A stretch of 23,383 nucleotides of DNA from CAG-390 sp003523225 (GTDB taxonomy: Bacteria; Bacillota; Clostridia; Oscillospirales; CAG-272): NCBI GenBank assembly GCA_902461815.1, contig CABPZE010000029.1:1-23383 (forward strand), given 5' to 3'. Made by a program: the position numbers and the translations under genes. The number at the start of each line of letters is the position of its first letter. The first letter of the stretch is position 1. Below, piece by piece: positions 1 to 7,244 of this stretch. A model generated the notes under the pieces. It did no database searches. It had not been told where the DNA came from and saw only the letters and a program-made list of their open reading frames with translations.

Positions 1-55
1 AGACCAATGTCGTTTGGGGTGTTAAAAAATTCAGAAGGAATTTTTTAACACCCCT
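1..55 (+). repeat. Palindromic interspersed repeat, left copy
   Basis: A unique 15-nt flank (AGACCAATGTCGTTT) is followed by a perfect 17-bp palindrome, 16-32 against 38-54, with loop AGAAG. The whole 55 nt recurs exactly, in reverse complement, at 23235-23289. The stem carries A and T runs, so it could act as a bidirectional terminator. Because the flank is conserved as well as the hairpin, I read it as a copy of a dispersed repeat family. The window starts inside the repeat, so the left end of this copy may be cut off. Confidence 0.9.
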
Positions 56-135
56 CGCGTTTGCGGCGCTCCGGGGGAGAACTGTCGACACGCGAAGTGT
101 TTTTTAGATTTCCAGAAAAAAATTGATTTTAGGGG

Positions 136-164
136 TTGACAAATGCATTCTTTTGCTGTATAAT
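136..164 (+). promoter_or_regulatory. Sigma-A promoter of tRNA-Leu
   Basis: TTGACA at 136-141 and TATAAT at 159-164 are separated by exactly 17 nt, a full consensus promoter. The expected start is near 171, giving a leader of about 20 nt before the tRNA at 193. Confidence 0.92.
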
Positions 165-192
165 ATCTGCGTTGCCCGAATACGGGCGGCAT

Positions 193-277
193 GCGAGAGT
201 GGCGGAACTGGCAGACGCGCACGTTTGAGGGGCGTGTGGTACACACCATACGGGTTCAAGTCCCGTTTCTCGCACCA
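193..277 (+). tRNA. tRNA-Leu (anticodon GAG)
   Basis: The 85-nt sequence folds as a class II tRNA. The acceptor stem pairs 193-199 with 267-273 (one G-U), the discriminator is A274, and CCA is encoded at 275-277. The anticodon stem pairs 220-224 with 232-236 around the loop TTGAGGG, which places GAG at 227-229 and so reads the leucine codons CUC and CUU. A variable arm (GTGGTACACAC) and a GGTTCAAGTCC T-arm follow. It has its own consensus promoter upstream and a terminator downstream, so it is probably a single-gene transcript. Confidence 0.96.
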
Positions 278-359
278 CCGGCAGTGCCGGCTTCCAATTT
301 CGGGGGTCGTCACTGCTGATTTTTTTCTTATCACACGACGGACAAATCAGTTGCACACT

Positions 360-404
360 CGCACCAAAAGATCCAAGTCTTAGGGCTTGGATCTTTTTTG
401 TGCG
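360..404 (+). terminator. Rho-independent terminator after tRNA-Leu
   Basis: The arms AAGATCCAAG and CTTGGATCTT enclose a short loop and are followed by a T run. An outer CGCAC/GTGCG pair extends the stem across the T run. It lies about 85 nt past the tRNA CCA. The 278-359 stretch between them holds only a small CCGGC/GCCGG hairpin directly after the CCA. Confidence 0.85.
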
Positions 405-508
405 AAAAAAACACTTGCGTCGCATAAATTTTATCCTGACGATTTTATTCTGAGTTCTGTCCGAGATACATCACATGTGAATTAATTTTCAATTTTGCCT
501 TCCGCTTG

Positions 509-537
509 TTGCGTTTGTAGGTCGTGTGCGGTATAAT
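509..537 (+). promoter_or_regulatory. Promoter of the alcohol dehydrogenase gene
   Basis: TTGCGT at 509-514 and TATAAT at 532-537 are 17 nt apart. The -10 is perfect, and the -35 keeps only the TTG of consensus. A start near 544 gives a leader of about 30 nt holding the AGGAGG ribosome binding site at 560-565. Confidence 0.7.
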
Positions 538-572
538 ATACATATAAAACAAAAAAATCAGGAGGTCCTACG

Positions 573-1736
573 ATGAACAACTTCAGATATTCCATTCCCA
601 CCGTTATTTATTTCGGCAGAGATCAGCTTTGCCATCTTTCAGAGCTTAGGCAGAGCGGCAGCCGAGTTTTGCTGGTTTACGGCGGGGGAAGCATCAAGCG
701 CAGCGGGCTTTACGATGCCGCGATGAAAATTCTTTCCGACGCCGGGCTGAGCGTTACCGAGCTTTCGGGCGTTGAGCCGAATCCCCGCATCGAATCGGTG
801 CGCCGCGGCGTGGCGCTGTGCCGGGAAAACAAGATCGAGATGGTGCTTGCCATCGGAGGAGGCTCTGCCATTGACTGTGCCAAGATCGTGGCTGCGGGCG
901 CTTGCTACGACGGGGACGCTTGGGATCTGGTGCTGGACGGCAGAAAGATCAAAGCAGCGCTGCCCGTGTATACTGTGCTGACGCTTTCGGCTACCGGCAG
1001 TGAAATGGACAAATTTGCAGTCATCAGCGATATGTCCAAAAACGAAAAGTGGGGTACCGGCAGCGACCATGTGAAGCCGGTAATGTCAATACTTGACCCC
1101 ACATATACCTTTACCGTTTCGCAAAAGCAGACCGCAGCGGGAACTGCCGATATGATGAGTCACACCTTTGAAAACTATTTTACCAACGTTGCCGGTGCTG
1201 CCCTTCAGGGGTATATGTGTGAGGCTGTGCTCAAGACCTGCATAAAATACGGTCCCATCGCCCTCGACGAGCCGGATAATTACGAGGCGCGCGCAAACCT
1301 CATGTGGGCGGGCAGTCTGGCGATCAACGGACTTCTGAGCGGAGGAGCGGAGGTCGCCTGGTGCGTACATCCGATGGAGCATGAGCTTTCCGCTTTCTAT
1401 GATATCACCCACGGAGAGGGGTTGGCTATCCTTACTCCCGCATGGATGCGTTTCGTTCTCAGAAAAGACCCACGGAAGACAGCAAGCCTTGCCGCTTACG
1501 GACGTAATGTATGGGGTCTTGAAGGTAAAGACTCCGAAGTTGCGGAGGCGGCAGTCGACAGGACTGCGGAGTTCTTCTTTACCACTATGCGAATGCCCGC
1601 CAATCTTCGCGCGGTAGGAATTACGGATAAGACCCATTTTGCCGAAATGGCGGCAAAGGCTGAGGCGGGAAGCCGCGGCAGCTTTGTTCCGCTGACTAAG
1701 GAGGACATAATTTCAATTTACGAGGCTGCGTTCTGA
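573..1736 (+). CDS. Iron-containing (group III) alcohol dehydrogenase, BdhA/YqhD-like
   Basis: NAD(P)H-dependent reduction of aldehydes to alcohols, or the reverse, is the expected cytosolic reaction. At 387 aa it has the normal family length. The Rossmann half carries GGGSAID at residues 95-101 and ATGSE at 140-144. The helical half carries the expected metal ligands Asp193, His197 (in DMMSH), His266 (CVHPMEHELSA) and His280 (THGEGLA). The central and C-terminal pattern matches butanol dehydrogenase-like members best. The ATG is preceded by AGGAGG with good spacing, and a promoter lies directly upstream. The next gene begins 117 nt later without a clear terminator, so read-through into the FAD genes is possible. 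The physiological substrate cannot be read from sequence; fermentative aldehyde disposal or sugar-derived aldehydes are both plausible. Confidence 0.93.
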   Translation: MNNFRYSIPTVIYFGRDQLCHLSELRQSGSRVLLVYGGGSIKRSGLYDAAMKILSDAGLSVTELSGVEPNPRIESVRRGVALCRENKIEMVLAIGGGSAIDCAKIVAAGACYDGDAWDLVLDGRKIKAALPVYTVLTLSATGSEMDKFAVISDMSKNEKWGTGSDHVKPVMSILDPTYTFTVSQKQTAAGTADMMSHTFENYFTNVAGAALQGYMCEAVLKTCIKYGPIALDEPDNYEARANLMWAGSLAINGLLSGGAEVAWCVHPMEHELSAFYDITHGEGLAILTPAWMRFVLRKDPRKTASLAAYGRNVWGLEGKDSEVAEAAVDRTAEFFFTTMRMPANLRAVGITDKTHFAEMAAKAEAGSRGSFVPLTKEDIISIYEAAF

Positions 1737-1853
1737 TTTGCGGTTGCGGAAATAGGATTTCTGCACTCAAACGTTACAGGATATAAATTCAACAAATTCA
1801 ACAAGACCGGCGGGTAAGGCTTGCCGGATCACCGAAAGGGGCGTGTGTTCTTT

Positions 1854-2630
1854 ATGGACAATACCGTTTACGGATATGTTGTTTACGGCGCGACGGTTGC
1901 GGGGTGCGCCGCGGCACTCTCGCTTGCCGCCCGAGGACAGCGTGTGCTGCTTATCGAGCCGGGCGGGGTCATAGGCTGCGACTATGTTTCCGCCTACCGT
2001 GGGGACGGGAGGGGTTTTTTCTGCCGTCCCGCCACTGCCGCGGGTGAGGATTTCAAAGACGAGCTGTGCCGCCGGGGCGCTCTGAACGAGCACGGCGAGC
2101 ATCTTCCCGCCGTTGCTCCGGTGCTTTGCCGACGTCTTTGCGAAAGCGCAGTCGTGACGCTTTGCCGCTCCCGGATAGCTGACGGTGACCTTGCGGCGCT
2201 GTCTGGAACGAGCGGAGGTGAACCGATCGGTTTTTCGGTTTTCACGACCGGCGGCTGGCTTACGCTTTCGGCGTGCCGCTTTATTGATATGCGTGCCGAT
2301 GCGGACGTCTTGCGCGCGCACACTCTAAACGCGGTGCTGTCAATTCCGCCTGAGGACGGTGCGCCGCTGCCGGACGGCGTGATACGCGGGGCACTTCCCG
2401 GCGAGGGGTATGCATCGTTCGCCGTGCCGCAGCAGTTGTCTCTCAGAGAGGCGAAACGGTGGGTGTATGAGCATCGCTTTGCGGTGGCGTCGGACGGTAA
2501 CGGTATTCTTATCGACTGCATTGCGGAGGCTTTTGATTTTGATTCGGAATGCAGAAACGCCGTTGAGGCGTTTGACTCCGGTGCGGCGCTTGCCGCGAGG
2601 CTTAGCGGCGGAGGTGATGGCAATGAGTAA
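1854..2630 (+). CDS. Short FAD-binding oxidoreductase-like protein (N-terminal half only)
   Basis: This 258-aa protein opens with a Rossmann beta-alpha-beta unit. GATVAG at residues 12-17 replaces the classical GxGxxG, and Glu35 (LLIEP) sits at the end of the second strand, where it would bind the FAD ribose. The remainder has no motif I recognise, and the length is less than half that of a typical pfam12831-type enzyme, so it may be a reduced paralogue or a subunit. I start at ATG 1854, which has an AAGGGG sequence upstream, rather than the in-frame TTG at 1821, which has no ribosome binding site. Its stop overlaps the start of the next gene by 8 nt (ATGAGTAA), so the two FAD proteins are probably translationally coupled and may work together. 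Catalytic activity alone is doubtful. Confidence 0.7.
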   Translation: MDNTVYGYVVYGATVAGCAAALSLAARGQRVLLIEPGGVIGCDYVSAYRGDGRGFFCRPATAAGEDFKDELCRRGALNEHGEHLPAVAPVLCRRLCESAVVTLCRSRIADGDLAALSGTSGGEPIGFSVFTTGGWLTLSACRFIDMRADADVLRAHTLNAVLSIPPEDGAPLPDGVIRGALPGEGYASFAVPQQLSLREAKRWVYEHRFAVASDGNGILIDCIAEAFDFDSECRNAVEAFDSGAALAARLSGGGDGNE

Positions 2631-4443
2631 ATGCGAATACATACTGCGTGAGTTCCGGGACGGACATATTTCCGACACGCCTGTCGCCCCGGCGTTTGAC
2701 GGTGAATATGATGTTATCGTCGCCGGGCTCGGAACGGCAGGAACTGCGGCGGCTATGCGTCTTGGAGGCTTCGGCTTGCGCGTGCTTGGAGTGGAATCGC
2801 TTGCGTCTCCGGGCGGTACGGTGACAAACACCGGCATCTGGAAATACTATTACGGCGCGCAGGGCGGGGTATACCGGAAGATAGATGAGAGATTCGGGGA
2901 ATATTCCGCCGACGGAATGCTGCCGGATGCGCATAACCTTATCGGTATGCTGTCGGATGACGACCTCATCACCGCGTCGGGAGCTGACGTTCTCTACGGT
3001 TCGCTTGTCTGCGGAGTATATATGACAGGCAACAGGGTGCGCGGCGTCCGTCTGCTCACTCCCGACGGAGAGAGGTCATATTCGGCTGAATATGTGATAG
3101 ACTGCACGGGGGACGGCTCGGTGGCTATGAGCGCCGGGTGCGAAATGAGGTGCGGCAGGGAAGAGGGCAAGCCGTTTATGCCCTACTGCAATGTGCGGCT
3201 CTATGTAAAAAAGACCGACGCGGGCGACCGCCTTGCTTACAAAAACTACGACAGCGGGTTTGTGGATCAGTACGATCCCTTTGAATACGGACGCTGCGCC
3301 GTTTCCTCCTGCACCTCTCCCGCGTATCTGCGCGAAAATTACGCCGAAGGCGAACGCATTCTCTCGGTACAGCCGCATCTTGGAATACGCGAGGGGCGCT
3401 CGGTGGTCGGGCGCGAAACCCTGCGCCTTGGCGATATCGCCGCGGGTAGGATAACCGACAAACCGCTTTTCTGGTCATACACACATCTTGACGACCACGC
3501 CGTTGAATCGGCGTTTTACGACGACGATTATGTCCGCTGGATCGCCGTATGCAACCTCTGGCGCACGGCGATCGAATTCCCGGTCCCGGCGGGGACCATG
3601 CTGCCGCGCGGCGTTGACGGACTTATCACCGCCGGCAGAATGATATCCGCCGACATGAGCATATCCAAGGGGTTTCGGATGATACGCGACGTTTACCGCT
3701 CGGGCGAGGCGGCGGGTCTTTTGGCGGCTCTTTCGGTAAAAGAGGGAGTAAGCCCTGAGGAGCTTCCGTACGAAAAGCTGAGGGATGAGCTTTGCGCGAC
3801 AGGCTGCATTGGCGACGGCGACTGCTACAGATTTGCCGACAGGAAGGGGCACCGTCTTGGCAGGTATGAGTCGGTGGAGGCACTGCTTGAGGACTTTGCT
3901 TCTCCGTTTGCGGGATGGGCGGTGTTCTGCGCTTCACGTCTTGAGGAGCTTTCTCCCATACGCGCCGCGCTCGGTTCTCCGGATAAAAGGATACGCTTCA
4001 ACGCGGCGCGCGCGCTGGGCGCTGCCGGGGACAGAAGCGACGCGCTGAACGCTGTTCTGCTTGAAATGCTTGCCGACCGCGATGGGCTTAACGACGATTG
4101 CCTCCACGCGCATCCATATTCCGTATGCGCCGCCGCCATATGCGGTCTTTGCGAGGTTCGCGAGGCGATCCCCGTACTGCTCGATATAATAGCCTCTGAC
4201 GAATGCGCCCGCGTTTGCGCCTTCACGCCGGATGAGTTCTGCCACGACCGCGGCGAGCTTTACGTTCAGTATTATACTCATGCCCGCCGCGCCCTGCGCC
4301 GTATTGCCGCAAAATATCCCGAAACGGCGGATGAGATCCAAAGCGCTATATCCCGAAGGGAAGCACAGCCCGACTTTTCTCTGCGCGTAAAGCTCTGGGC
4401 GTCCCCGCAGTATTTTGATATTGTGTCAAGAAGCGTAATATAA
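2623..4443 (+). CDS. FAD-dependent oxidoreductase (pfam12831-like) with C-terminal HEAT-like repeats
   Basis: This 606-aa flavoprotein has all the family landmarks. GLGTAG at residues 35-40 and Glu58 bind FAD, an RG-type segment lies around GIREGRSVVGRETL (254-267), VIDCTGDGSVA is at 158-168, and the C-terminal FAD contact is GLITAGRMISAD (333-344) followed by GEAAG (361-365). Residues about 440-570 form helical repeats resembling HEAT/PBS lyase repeats (for example DKRIRFNAARALGAAGD), which probably mediate protein contacts. GGAGG at 2610-2614 sits 8 nt before ATG 2623, which decides this start over upstream in-frame codons. It overlaps the preceding FAD gene by 8 nt and is followed by a terminator-like hairpin. 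Related proteins often lie beside carbohydrate-use genes, but the substrate is unknown. Confidence 0.85.
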   Translation: MSKCEYILREFRDGHISDTPVAPAFDGEYDVIVAGLGTAGTAAAMRLGGFGLRVLGVESLASPGGTVTNTGIWKYYYGAQGGVYRKIDERFGEYSADGMLPDAHNLIGMLSDDDLITASGADVLYGSLVCGVYMTGNRVRGVRLLTPDGERSYSAEYVIDCTGDGSVAMSAGCEMRCGREEGKPFMPYCNVRLYVKKTDAGDRLAYKNYDSGFVDQYDPFEYGRCAVSSCTSPAYLRENYAEGERILSVQPHLGIREGRSVVGRETLRLGDIAAGRITDKPLFWSYTHLDDHAVESAFYDDDYVRWIAVCNLWRTAIEFPVPAGTMLPRGVDGLITAGRMISADMSISKGFRMIRDVYRSGEAAGLLAALSVKEGVSPEELPYEKLRDELCATGCIGDGDCYRFADRKGHRLGRYESVEALLEDFASPFAGWAVFCASRLEELSPIRAALGSPDKRIRFNAARALGAAGDRSDALNAVLLEMLADRDGLNDDCLHAHPYSVCAAAICGLCEVREAIPVLLDIIASDECARVCAFTPDEFCHDRGELYVQYYTHARRALRRIAAKYPETADEIQSAISRREAQPDFSLRVKLWASPQYFDIVSRSVI

Positions 4444-4451
4444 TTTTTCCC

Positions 4452-4489
4452 CGCGCCGCCTGATAACTCCTTGGGCGGCGCGCTTTATA
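4452..4489 (+). terminator. Terminator-like hairpin after the FAD oxidoreductase
   Basis: A perfect 9-bp GC-rich stem, CGCGCCGCC (4452-4460) against GGCGGCGCG (4474-4482), has a 13-nt loop. It is followed by a weak T/A tract (CTTTATAAAA). It starts 8 nt after the stop codon and probably separates the redox genes from the lipoprotein gene. Confidence 0.72.
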
Positions 4490-4561
4490 AAAAGACGGTT
4501 TTCCACTGTGCGAGAATCACCGCTTGTGCGGCATAAATATTATCAAAAGGAGAAAATCACA

Positions 4562-6043
4562 ATGAAAATGCAAGTAAGAGTCATGTCCCTGATAACGGTC
4601 TGTGTTTTGCTTTCCGTGGTGCTTTTTGCCTTTGGATGCACAGGAACGACCGGAAAAAACGACGGCTCCGGGGGTGCCGTAGAGGAAAGCCTGCGGAATG
4701 TCGGACCGACAGAGCCGCTTTCAAACTTCTCTGCCGCGCTTGACTCAAAGGGGCTTTGCCGGGGAATGTTTGAGAGCGAAATGCTTGATTTTGTTGATTC
4801 GCTCACCTGTAACGGCAAAAGCCTGAAGGAATGCGGGCTTGCTCCCGAGGCGGCGTTTTTTGACGGCGAAAAGGTCTGCGGGATATCCGCATACGGAGGA
4901 AAGGGAGTAGGATATGACTGCGTTATGGAGGAGAAGGAGGACGGCACATTTTCGGTATCAAACAGCTTTTCGGCTGAGTTGGAGCTTGAGGGTCTGCCGC
5001 TTCCCACCGGTGTAAGGTTCGGGCAGAGCGTTGACAGCGTGATATCGACCCTTATGGGCGGGGATTTCCGGATGTCCGCTCATTTTCTGCCCGACGTCAA
5101 AGACGGAACTCTTATGACGCTCACGAGCCGCGAGCAGACAAGTCTGACGCTTACCGACCTGCGGCGCACATCAGACCCGGCAGAGTACAGTGATCCGTTG
5201 ATACTTGTGTACCGCGAGGATTATGAACGGGTGAGGAGCGACACTGTAACGGTCGAGGGCTACCGTGAAGTGCGGCTTTCCTTTTCAATGCCGACTGCTG
5301 ATAGCCCCGAACCACTGCTTTGCGGTCTCGAATTAAAGACGGGTGAGAGCTGGAGAGAGCCGAAGCTGACGCTCAGAAGATTCACATGGGACGGCTGGGG
5401 TATCACCGCAAAGGCAGTGGATGGCGGGCTTGCCGGTAATATCATTGATGCGCTGAACGGGTTGAAGCCAACCGGGGAGAAGGCGAAAAAGATATCTGAT
5501 TCGGCTCTTGAGAGCTTCAGCGCGGGAGATATACCAGTCGAGCGGGGAACGCTTTGGATAAGCGACTGCGGTGGGATATACCGGGTTGCTCCGGATATGT
5601 CACGTATATGCCGTGTGGATGACTATCTTGGCGGCGGTGAATACCTTGAAATTAGCGATTCGCTTAAAAAAATGCTTAAAGAAGCATGGTACTATTATCC
5701 TTACGATTTTTATACCGGTGTGTTCAGCGGTGGAGAGTTTAGCATCAGTCATGTTTATGAGGCAGCATCGGCTGTGAAGGTTGAAGTGACAGACATAAGG
5801 CTGATAGGAGAAGACGGAAGGGTGACACTTAAGCTGACCGCCGTATGCGACACGGAAGTTTTTGTCAGTGCCATGAGCTATCAGAGCGATGATAATCTTG
5901 GAAGCACAGATAGTCAAACGATGAGGCTTAAGGCAGGTCGGGCAAATACCTTGACGCTTGATTTTTCCACCTGCGGCTGGCAGAGTTGCTGGCTCAGGAT
6001 CAGCGCGGACAATACGGTAGTGGTAATAACCGTTAAAGAATGA
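4562..6043 (+). CDS. Putative lipoprotein of unknown function
   Basis: The 493-aa product begins with a basic, hydrophobic leader ending in VLFAFGC, where Cys26 is a plausible lipid-attachment site. The lipobox is imperfect, with Ala at -3 and Phe at -2. A Gly/Ser-rich spacer follows (CTGTTGKNDGSGG), as in surface lipoproteins. The mature part alternates polar and hydrophobic residues and looks beta-rich. I do not recognise a domain. AGGAG at 4548-4552 supports ATG 4562; an in-frame GTG further upstream lacks a ribosome binding site. The gene stands alone between a terminator-like hairpin and 1.2 kb of gene-free DNA, and no clear promoter of its own is visible. It might be an accessory surface protein of the downstream operon, but only position suggests it. 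Confidence 0.75.
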   Translation: MKMQVRVMSLITVCVLLSVVLFAFGCTGTTGKNDGSGGAVEESLRNVGPTEPLSNFSAALDSKGLCRGMFESEMLDFVDSLTCNGKSLKECGLAPEAAFFDGEKVCGISAYGGKGVGYDCVMEEKEDGTFSVSNSFSAELELEGLPLPTGVRFGQSVDSVISTLMGGDFRMSAHFLPDVKDGTLMTLTSREQTSLTLTDLRRTSDPAEYSDPLILVYREDYERVRSDTVTVEGYREVRLSFSMPTADSPEPLLCGLELKTGESWREPKLTLRRFTWDGWGITAKAVDGGLAGNIIDALNGLKPTGEKAKKISDSALESFSAGDIPVERGTLWISDCGGIYRVAPDMSRICRVDDYLGGGEYLEISDSLKKMLKEAWYYYPYDFYTGVFSGGEFSISHVYEAASAVKVEVTDIRLIGEDGRVTLKLTAVCDTEVFVSAMSYQSDDNLGSTDSQTMRLKAGRANTLTLDFSTCGWQSCWLRISADNTVVVITVKE

Positions 6044-6628
6044 TCGGGGGCGGGCTGCGGAAGCGTCAAAAGCCCTCAACGGGCGCACTGTGCAAGCATA
6101 TGCGGGGATTTTCCGATCTGCCGCCGGGGCTTATAAGGCGCGGACGGACGCCAGAAGAGCCATTATAACAAAAATGAAAAAATATGTATTTGTTAGGCGA
6201 CAAAAAGAAATAAACCGCGTATTCTGCCGCCTTTGGTTGCCTCTTTTTATTGCCTGTCGGAATTTTTGTGCAATTTGTACATCCGAATATTTTCCGGAGC
6301 TGAAACAGGCGGTTTTTCGGGGATGATTTATCGCGGCAACGGTTGCGCAAGCAATCAATCCGACGAAGCGTAGTAACTGTAAATTACCCGGCGGCTAAAA
6401 ATCACATAAACAACACAAAAACCTTGGTTTTTTCGCGATTTACGCGGTTTTTCAAACACACAAGCTTTCAAAAAAGTAATTTTAATTTACCATAGACGTA
6501 TATGACTTCAAAAGGTGTAGAAAATGTGATGAAGCGGGGCGAAAGCGTTCATTTGACCGTCAAAAGCGGAGACGCAAACCAAACGCCCCTTACACACCCT
6601 TCCCGAACAAGCCCGCGCGATAAACCTA
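6044..6628. other. Gene-free stretch upstream of the operon promoter
   Basis: No convincing gene is present. Short open frames here have no ribosome binding site and no recognisable protein pattern. The stretch turns AT-rich after about 6390 and contains small palindromes: GCAAC-G-GTTGC at 6336-6346, overlapping TTGCGCAA, and the pair described at 6540-6564. Confidence 0.6.
6540..6564. promoter_or_regulatory. Possible operator pair upstream of the operon promoter
   Basis: CGAAAGCGTTCATT, starting at 6540, matches 11 of 14 positions of the CcpA cre consensus TGWAARCGYTWNCW. It abuts a perfect 13-bp inverted repeat, TTTGAC-C-GTCAAA, at 6552-6564. Both lie 65-90 nt upstream of the -35 box, which would suit activation or catabolite control. 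The evidence is sequence resemblance only. Confidence 0.22.
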
Positions 6629-6657
6629 TTGACACTTTTTTGAGCTTATGATATTAT
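6629..6657 (+). promoter_or_regulatory. Sigma-A promoter of the seven-gene transport operon
   Basis: TTGACA at 6629-6634 and TATTAT at 6652-6657 are exactly 17 nt apart. The expected start near 6664 leaves an untranslated leader of about 580 nt before ATG 7245. No other promoter of this quality is seen between here and the operon. Confidence 0.75.
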
Positions 6658-6718
6658 AACACTACAAATTAAGGCAGATTTCATATGTCCAAGATGTCAT
6701 GCGAAAGCAAACAAAACC

Positions 6719-6759
6719 GTATCTTTACGCGGCGGGCAGGTACCGCCGCGTAAAGATAT
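6719..6759 (+). promoter_or_regulatory. Strong hairpin in the operon leader
   Basis: ATCTTTACGCGGCGG (6721-6735) pairs perfectly with CCGCCGCGTAAAGAT (6743-6757) around the 7-nt loop GCAGGTA. A flanking T-A pair and a G-U pair extend the stem to 17 bp. It would lie about 55 nt from the transcript 5' end. There is no T run after it, so it does not look like a terminator. A 5' stabilising structure, a protein-binding site or an inverted-repeat operator are alternatives. Confidence 0.7.
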
Positions 6760-7244
6760 CTGAGACATCCGGACGTTGTCTGAACTTATTCTTTTATTCT
6801 TTCCGGCGTTGCTTTGCCGTTTGCCGCCGTTTTCGGCGGTCAGGACGGTCTTGCGGCGACGGAAAGCGGCTTCCGGACTGCTTTTCCGCGTTGCGGTTCC
6901 GGAAAACTGCCCGTGCATTTCGGCAAAGACCTGTGTTTTTGCCGGCTTGCCTTATTTATCTGCTATCTGAATGTGTCACGGTTTGAGGCTTTTGCGGTCG
7001 CTGCGGTCTGTACCGCTCGGCTTTCCGCACTGCGCTGAAAAGCGCTTTGCGACACCCGGCGCGCGGCTTACGCTTATTTCCGCCGCCGCCGCAAAGGTCT
7101 TAATCCGTTGCCTGATATGCGGATATGCCGTTTTGCCCCTGTAGGGCGGCGGTATCGGGCAGAATAAAAACAAAACGCGGAACAAATTACCCGTGTTCGG
7201 CTCCCCCGGCACAGGAAAAACAATCAGGAGGGAAACCACAGAAG
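6760..7244 (+). other. Long, structured operon leader without a recognised gene or riboswitch
   Basis: This part of the inferred leader is GC-rich and rich in short self-complementary segments, for example GCCGCCG (6823-6829) against CGGCGGT (6834-6840) with a TTTT loop. I recognise no known riboswitch, T-box or attenuator, and no short open frame has a credible ribosome binding site. The leader ends with AGGAGGG at 7226-7232, which serves the solute-binding protein gene. Confidence 0.5.

Noticed and set aside
1782..1787. TATAAA as a -10 box for the FAD gene pair
   Set aside because: The matching -35 position reads TTCTGC, a poor fit, so a separate promoter is not supported.
2410..2622. Upstream extension of the FAD oxidoreductase
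   Set aside because: It would overlap the previous gene by 221 nt; the GGAGG at 2610-2614 points to ATG 2623.
4538..4543. TATTAT as a -10 box for the lipoprotein gene
   Set aside because: It nearly overlaps the ribosome binding site at 4548-4552, so a transcript from it would lose the translation signal, and no -35 fits.
6417..6432. AAAAACC-TT-GGTTTTT as a terminator for the lipoprotein gene
   Set aside because: The stem is AT-rich with a 2-nt loop and lies 370 nt past the stop codon; too weak to call.
6044..7244. Several small open frames of 60-95 codons between the lipoprotein and the operon
   Set aside because: None has a credible ribosome binding site or a protein-like composition; they read as translated non-coding DNA.
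6664..7244. T-box or known riboswitch in the operon leader
   Set aside because: I see no T-box motif, specifier loop or conserved riboswitch core, and the large hairpin is not followed by a T run.
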